Below, in pieces: positions 6,732 to 9,172 of a DNA stretch of 9,172 nucleotides; the stretch's first letter is position 1, and each line of letters starts with the position of its first letter. The stretch lies in contig DCPV01000311.1 of the NCBI GenBank assembly GCA_002323775.1, forward strand, positions 3,064 to 12,235, given 5' to 3'. Made by a program: the position numbers and the translations under genes. Origin of the DNA: Firmicutes bacterium UBA1535 (GTDB taxonomy: Bacteria > Bacillota > Clostridia > Tissierellales > Sedimentibacteraceae). Under the pieces are notes generated by a model. That model worked only from the letters and a program-made list of their open reading frames with translations, had not been told where the DNA came from and searched no databases.

Positions 6732-6820
6732 GCGAATTCCCTACGTTGGCATTACCCAAATCAGGTACGGTCGAAGATTTTATCTTCCTCTCAGCCTGTA
6801 ACACAAGCTCCCGAACGACT
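6732..6820 (-). ncRNA. TPP riboswitch (THI element)
   Basis: The minus strand carries the THI-box sequences in order: GGGAGC, the P3 hairpin GCTTGT/ACAGGC (6808-6794), CTGAGAGG, an optional P3a hairpin GAAGAT-AAA-ATCTTC (6787-6773), and the 3' arm ACCTGATTTGG, GTAATG, CCAACGTAGGGAA (ending 6737). Thiamine pyrophosphate binding to this aptamer represses downstream genes. Here the next element is an intrinsic terminator and then thiC, so control is most likely transcriptional. The P1 stem is hard to find: only about three pairs can be drawn between the sequence before CGGGAG and that after GGGAA. Confidence 0.95.
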
Positions 6821-6822
6821 TT

Positions 6823-6851
6823 ATTATAGCACCTATTTTTTTAGGTGTCAA
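6823..6851 (-). promoter_or_regulatory. Consensus promoter of the thi operon
   Basis: TTGACA (6851-6846), 17 bases, TATAAT (6828-6823): a perfect sigma-70-type promoter just upstream of the riboswitch. The start would fall near 6816-6820, almost exactly where the aptamer begins. High basal transcription fits a system whose regulation is exerted afterwards by the riboswitch. Confidence 0.85.
6830..6847. repeat. Dyad in the thi promoter spacer
   Basis: CACCTA and TAGGTG are perfect six-base inverted arms around a run of six T (plus strand), filling the spacer between the -35 and -10 hexamers and overlapping the -35 by two bases. It could be an operator for an unknown regulator. It has no following T run in either direction, so it is not an obvious terminator. 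Confidence 0.5.
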
Positions 6852-6875
6852 GGGTAATGTTCATAGGATTATTTA

Positions 6876-7676
6876 TTAAACAGCATTTAAGTCTCGTTTT
6901 TCAAAATATCTAAATGCTAAGCCTAATGCTATTAAGCTAAATACTAAACTTATTATAACAAATGAAACATTAAGATTTCCTGCCAATAAATCAGTTGCTT
7001 TGAAATACTTAAATGGGATGAGTATTTTAGTTAATGTTGACCAGTTAAAAATATCATATAAAACCGAAGCTATATATGTTATCAAAAATACTTTATAACT
7101 ATTACTTATTCCTTTTTCAATTTTACTTGCAAATGCAGCTAAAAATATCGAAATAGTAAAAAATAATGTTCCTACTAATGTATTTGATATGGCAAATAAA
7201 ATCATTTCTTTTGCAATTGTATTATCAATATCATAAATTATAAATGATATATAAGAAAAAATTAAATTCAATATGCAAAACATAAATAGATAAGTAAAAG
7301 CAGCCAAGATTTTATTAAATAGTATATATGAACGAGAACAAGGTTTTGTAAATACAAACTCATATGTTTCATCTATACTTTCTCTCGATACTGAATTTGA
7401 GCCTAAATTAATAGCATAAATTACAGTACATATAGTAACGAAATTTTCAAGTGTCGAATAAAATCCTCCGGAAGTTAACACATCTACATCGCCCATTCCG
7501 AACACTATCAATAGTACCTTAGGCATTTTTTCTAAAATAAGTGTCATTTCATTACCTGTTGCCTCTTTAACACCTAAAAACTTTGTCATGCCTACAACTA
7601 ATAGAAATACTAATCCAATAGTCCAAAATATAAATGGTTTTAAACCAATTTTTAATTCATGTTTATATATATTCAT
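6876..7676 (-). CDS. ABC-2 type transporter membrane protein (second permease)
   Basis: A 266-residue integral membrane protein with about six predicted helices (roughly residues 15-33, 75-95, 122-148, 158-182, 196-212 and 237-256) and a cytoplasmic N-terminus, typical of the membrane subunit of an ABC-2 exporter. No substrate can be read. It is a paralogue of the preceding permease: same length, same MNIY start, and SRE at 97-99 and TKP at 110-112 at identical positions. The ATG at 7676 is preferred over one four codons upstream (7688), because GGAGGT, four bases before 7676, overlaps the upstream ATG and is clearly the ribosome binding site. It lies 33 bases after the first permease, in an operon whose promoter is beyond the right edge. 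No terminator separates it from the thi promoter. It is unlikely to be a thiamine importer, as those use ECF, NMT-type or secondary carriers. Confidence 0.88.
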   Translation of the reverse strand: MNIYKHELKIGLKPFIFWTIGLVFLLVVGMTKFLGVKEATGNEMTLILEKMPKVLLIVFGMGDVDVLTSGGFYSTLENFVTICTVIYAINLGSNSVSRESIDETYEFVFTKPCSRSYILFNKILAAFTYLFMFCILNLIFSYISFIIYDIDNTIAKEMILFAISNTLVGTLFFTISIFLAAFASKIEKGISNSYKVFLITYIASVLYDIFNWSTLTKILIPFKYFKATDLLAGNLNVSFVIISLVFSLIALGLAFRYFEKRDLNAV

Positions 7677-7709
7677 AATGACCTCCATTTATTTTAAACT
7701 TTACAGCTT

Positions 7710-8510
7710 CTATATATACGATATATCTTCATTGCAATATTTTTTCATTGATAAAAGCATTGATGCAAGTACTAAAATAATTGCAAAAATAACTAATTTA
7801 GTATCAAAAGCCCCGCTATTAACAATATATGATGGATCAAAATATTTAAGTGGTGCAAAAAAGTACAAGTATTCCTTTTCCAGCAAGTTCATAAATGTTG
7901 ATAATATTAAGGCAATAATTCCAACAGAGCTTGCTATAACTGAAACTGATCTGATTTTTCTAAACATGACGGAAATAAATATGCCAAATGACATAAAAAC
8001 TATCTGAGTGAAAAAAGGTGCAAGCACTAACTGCAAGGTTTCAAAAGTAAATTTATAATTATCTTCTTTTATAAAAAATATTACTATTGTGCATAATATA
8101 TAAATTAAATTACTCAAAACAAGAGCAGTTAGGCAGGTAAGCAGCTTACACATATAAATTTTAATCCTTTTTATAGGTTTAGTCAGAATAAAGTCCATAC
8201 ATTTATTTCTTTTCTCCCTTGAAAAAACATTAACTGAAATTGCGACAGCCATTATTGCTGACATTAAGCCTAAATATATAAAACTAAAGGCGTAAAATGG
8301 CTCAACACTAAATAAATTTTCTAAATTAATTCCTATCGCCGTCAAAAATTCCGGAGGGAAATTTTTAAATAATTCTATTAATTCCTCTCCTCCATCCTGA
8401 AAAACAGGATATACGCTTATCATAAAAATTAGTAAAACTATAATTATACTAAGTGTCCACCAAAACCAAGACTTCAGTATATTCTTAATTTCAAATAAAT
8501 AAATATTCAT
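7710..8510 (-). CDS. ABC-2 type transporter membrane protein (first permease)
   Basis: A 266-residue integral membrane protein with about six predicted helices (roughly residues 17-36, 72-94, 122-147, 158-183, 188-210 and 237-255). The pattern of a cytoplasmic start, a loop with a short amphipathic stretch, then FSREKRNKCMDFILTKPIKR at 96-115 is characteristic of ABC-2 permeases of exporters; that block probably contacts the ATPase. The ATG at 8510 has AAGGAG eight bases upstream. It follows the ATPase gene by 52 bases and precedes its paralogue by 33 bases, so the complex is probably one heterodimeric membrane pair plus an ATPase dimer. Similar exporters handle peptides, antibiotics or lipids, but the sequence does not say which. 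Confidence 0.88.
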   Translation of the reverse strand: MNIYLFEIKNILKSWFWWTLSIIIVLLIFMISVYPVFQDGGEELIELFKNFPPEFLTAIGINLENLFSVEPFYAFSFIYLGLMSAIMAVAISVNVFSREKRNKCMDFILTKPIKRIKIYMCKLLTCLTALVLSNLIYILCTIVIFFIKEDNYKFTFETLQLVLAPFFTQIVFMSFGIFISVMFRKIRSVSVIASSVGIIALILSTFMNLLEKEYLYFFAPLKYFDPSYIVNSGAFDTKLVIFAIILVLASMLLSMKKYCNEDISYI

Positions 8511-8562
8511 TACATTTTCTCCTTTTCTTATTGATATAAAAATTCTATTTTACACATCTATT

Positions 8563-9172
8563 TTAAGAATAGTAATGCATAAATATTTCTTCTAATTCAG
8601 GGTCAGAAATATCAATATCTTTCAAACTATATTTTGCAATCTCCTTTAAAAGCAAATTACAATCACCTTTATAAATAAAGCTAATATGTTTGTCATTTAC
8701 ATTTATATCAGCAATCCCATCAAGGTTAATACTTGTATATTTTTCATTATCAGAAATAGCAAATGACACCTTTTTATATGAATTGCTTTGCAAATCGCTT
8801 ATTTTTTGTGTTTGAATTATTCTTCCCTCTTTTATGATGGCAACTCTGTCGCAAATACGCTGCACCTCAGACAATATATGTGAAGAAAATAAAACTGTAG
8901 CCCCTTTATTATTCTCCTCAATAATAATATCAAAAAATTTCTTTTGTATAAGAGGGTCTAAGCCACTTGTAGGCTCATCTAAAACTATTAGCCTTGGACT
9001 GTGTAAAAGTCCCTGTATAATACCAACTTTCTTTTTATTGCCTAAGCTCATATTTTCAATTTTTTTACCTAAATCAAGCTCCAATTCATCAGCCAAATAA
9101 TTAATTTTGTCAGAACAATCTTTTTTATAAAAGCTTGCAGAATAATTTAACAAATCTATAGCCTTCATATTG
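8563..9172 (-). CDS. ABC transporter ATPase, 5'-truncated by the window edge
   Basis: The C-terminal 202 codons of an ABC exporter ATPase; the start and the Walker A and Q-loop regions lie beyond base 9172. Counting from the Met at 9168, the signature motif is SLGNK at 41-45, Walker B LIVLDE at 60-65, D-loop SGLD at 68-71 and the H-loop His at 97 (SSH). The SLGNKKKVGIIQ form of the signature is common in ATPases paired with ABC-2 permeases. A roughly 90-residue tail after the core ends in DPELEEIFMHYY, typical of the family. The Met at 9168 lies inside the helical domain and is not the true start. It energises the two permeases encoded downstream. Confidence 0.93.
   Translation of the reverse strand, partial: NMKAIDLLNYSASFYKKDCSDKINYLADELELDLGKKIENMSLGNKKKVGIIQGLLHSPRLIVLDEPTSGLDPLIQKKFFDIIIEENNKGATVLFSSHILSEVQRICDRVAIIKEGRIIQTQKISDLQSNSYKKVSFAISDNEKYTSINLDGIADINVNDKHISFIYKGDCNLLLKEIAKYSLKDIDISDPELEEIFMHYYS

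Noticed and set aside
7588..8007. A 139-codon plus-strand open frame across the two permease genes.
   Set aside because: It is antisense to two membrane proteins with good ribosome binding sites and spans their junction, so it is a shadow frame.
6876..9172. The idea that the ABC operon imports thiamine or its thiazole, because it adjoins the thi operon.
   Set aside because: The membrane proteins are ABC-2 exporter type, there is no substrate-binding lipoprotein, and the exporter genes lie upstream of the thi promoter and riboswitch.

Overview
The window is AT-rich chromosomal DNA with compact, tightly packed genes, strong AGGAGG-type ribosome binding sites, sigma-70-type promoters, and protein types that point to a low-GC Firmicute, most likely a member of the Clostridia. 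This rests on gene content and on the short ThiC form, not on a database match. There is no sign of an insertion sequence, CRISPR array, phage gene, tRNA or rRNA.

Layout from left to right. (1) 1-1155, minus strand, runs off the left edge: the N-terminal 385 residues of a TetM/EF-G-like translational GTPase. (2) 1156-1450 is a divergent intergenic region with a good promoter facing each way. (3) 1451-2386 and 2443-2964, plus strand: a nitrilase-superfamily amidohydrolase and a small protein I recognise as the uncharacterised DUF6886 type, probably one transcription unit. (4) 2991-3046: a long hairpin between convergent genes, probably a shared terminator. (5) 3051-6607, minus strand: the thiamine operon thiC-thiM-thiE-thiD, very tightly packed (20-nt gap, then 17-nt and 4-nt overlaps). 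(6) 6608-6875: its control region, with a perfect consensus promoter, a TPP riboswitch and an intrinsic terminator, plus a further hairpin near the thiC start. (7) 6876-9172, minus strand, runs off the right edge: two paralogous ABC-2 type membrane proteins and the C-terminal two thirds of their ATPase.

The thiamine genes form a half-salvage pathway. ThiC makes HMP phosphate de novo and ThiD phosphorylates it to HMP pyrophosphate. ThiM phosphorylates salvaged hydroxyethylthiazole, and ThiE joins the two halves into thiamine phosphate. No thiazole synthesis genes (thiG, thiH, thiS, thiF) and no ThiL are present here. TPP should shut the operon by letting the terminator at 6692-6722 form.

No entirely new system stands out. 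The most unusual structure is in the thiC leader: a six-bp dyad fills the spacer of the consensus promoter, the predicted transcription start falls almost on the aptamer so that P1 looks minimal, the aptamer 3' strand can pair with the terminator, and a second hairpin carries a loop complementary to the sequence next to the thiC ribosome binding site. The DUF6886 gene and the divergent TetM-like GTPase are the proteins whose function is least settled.
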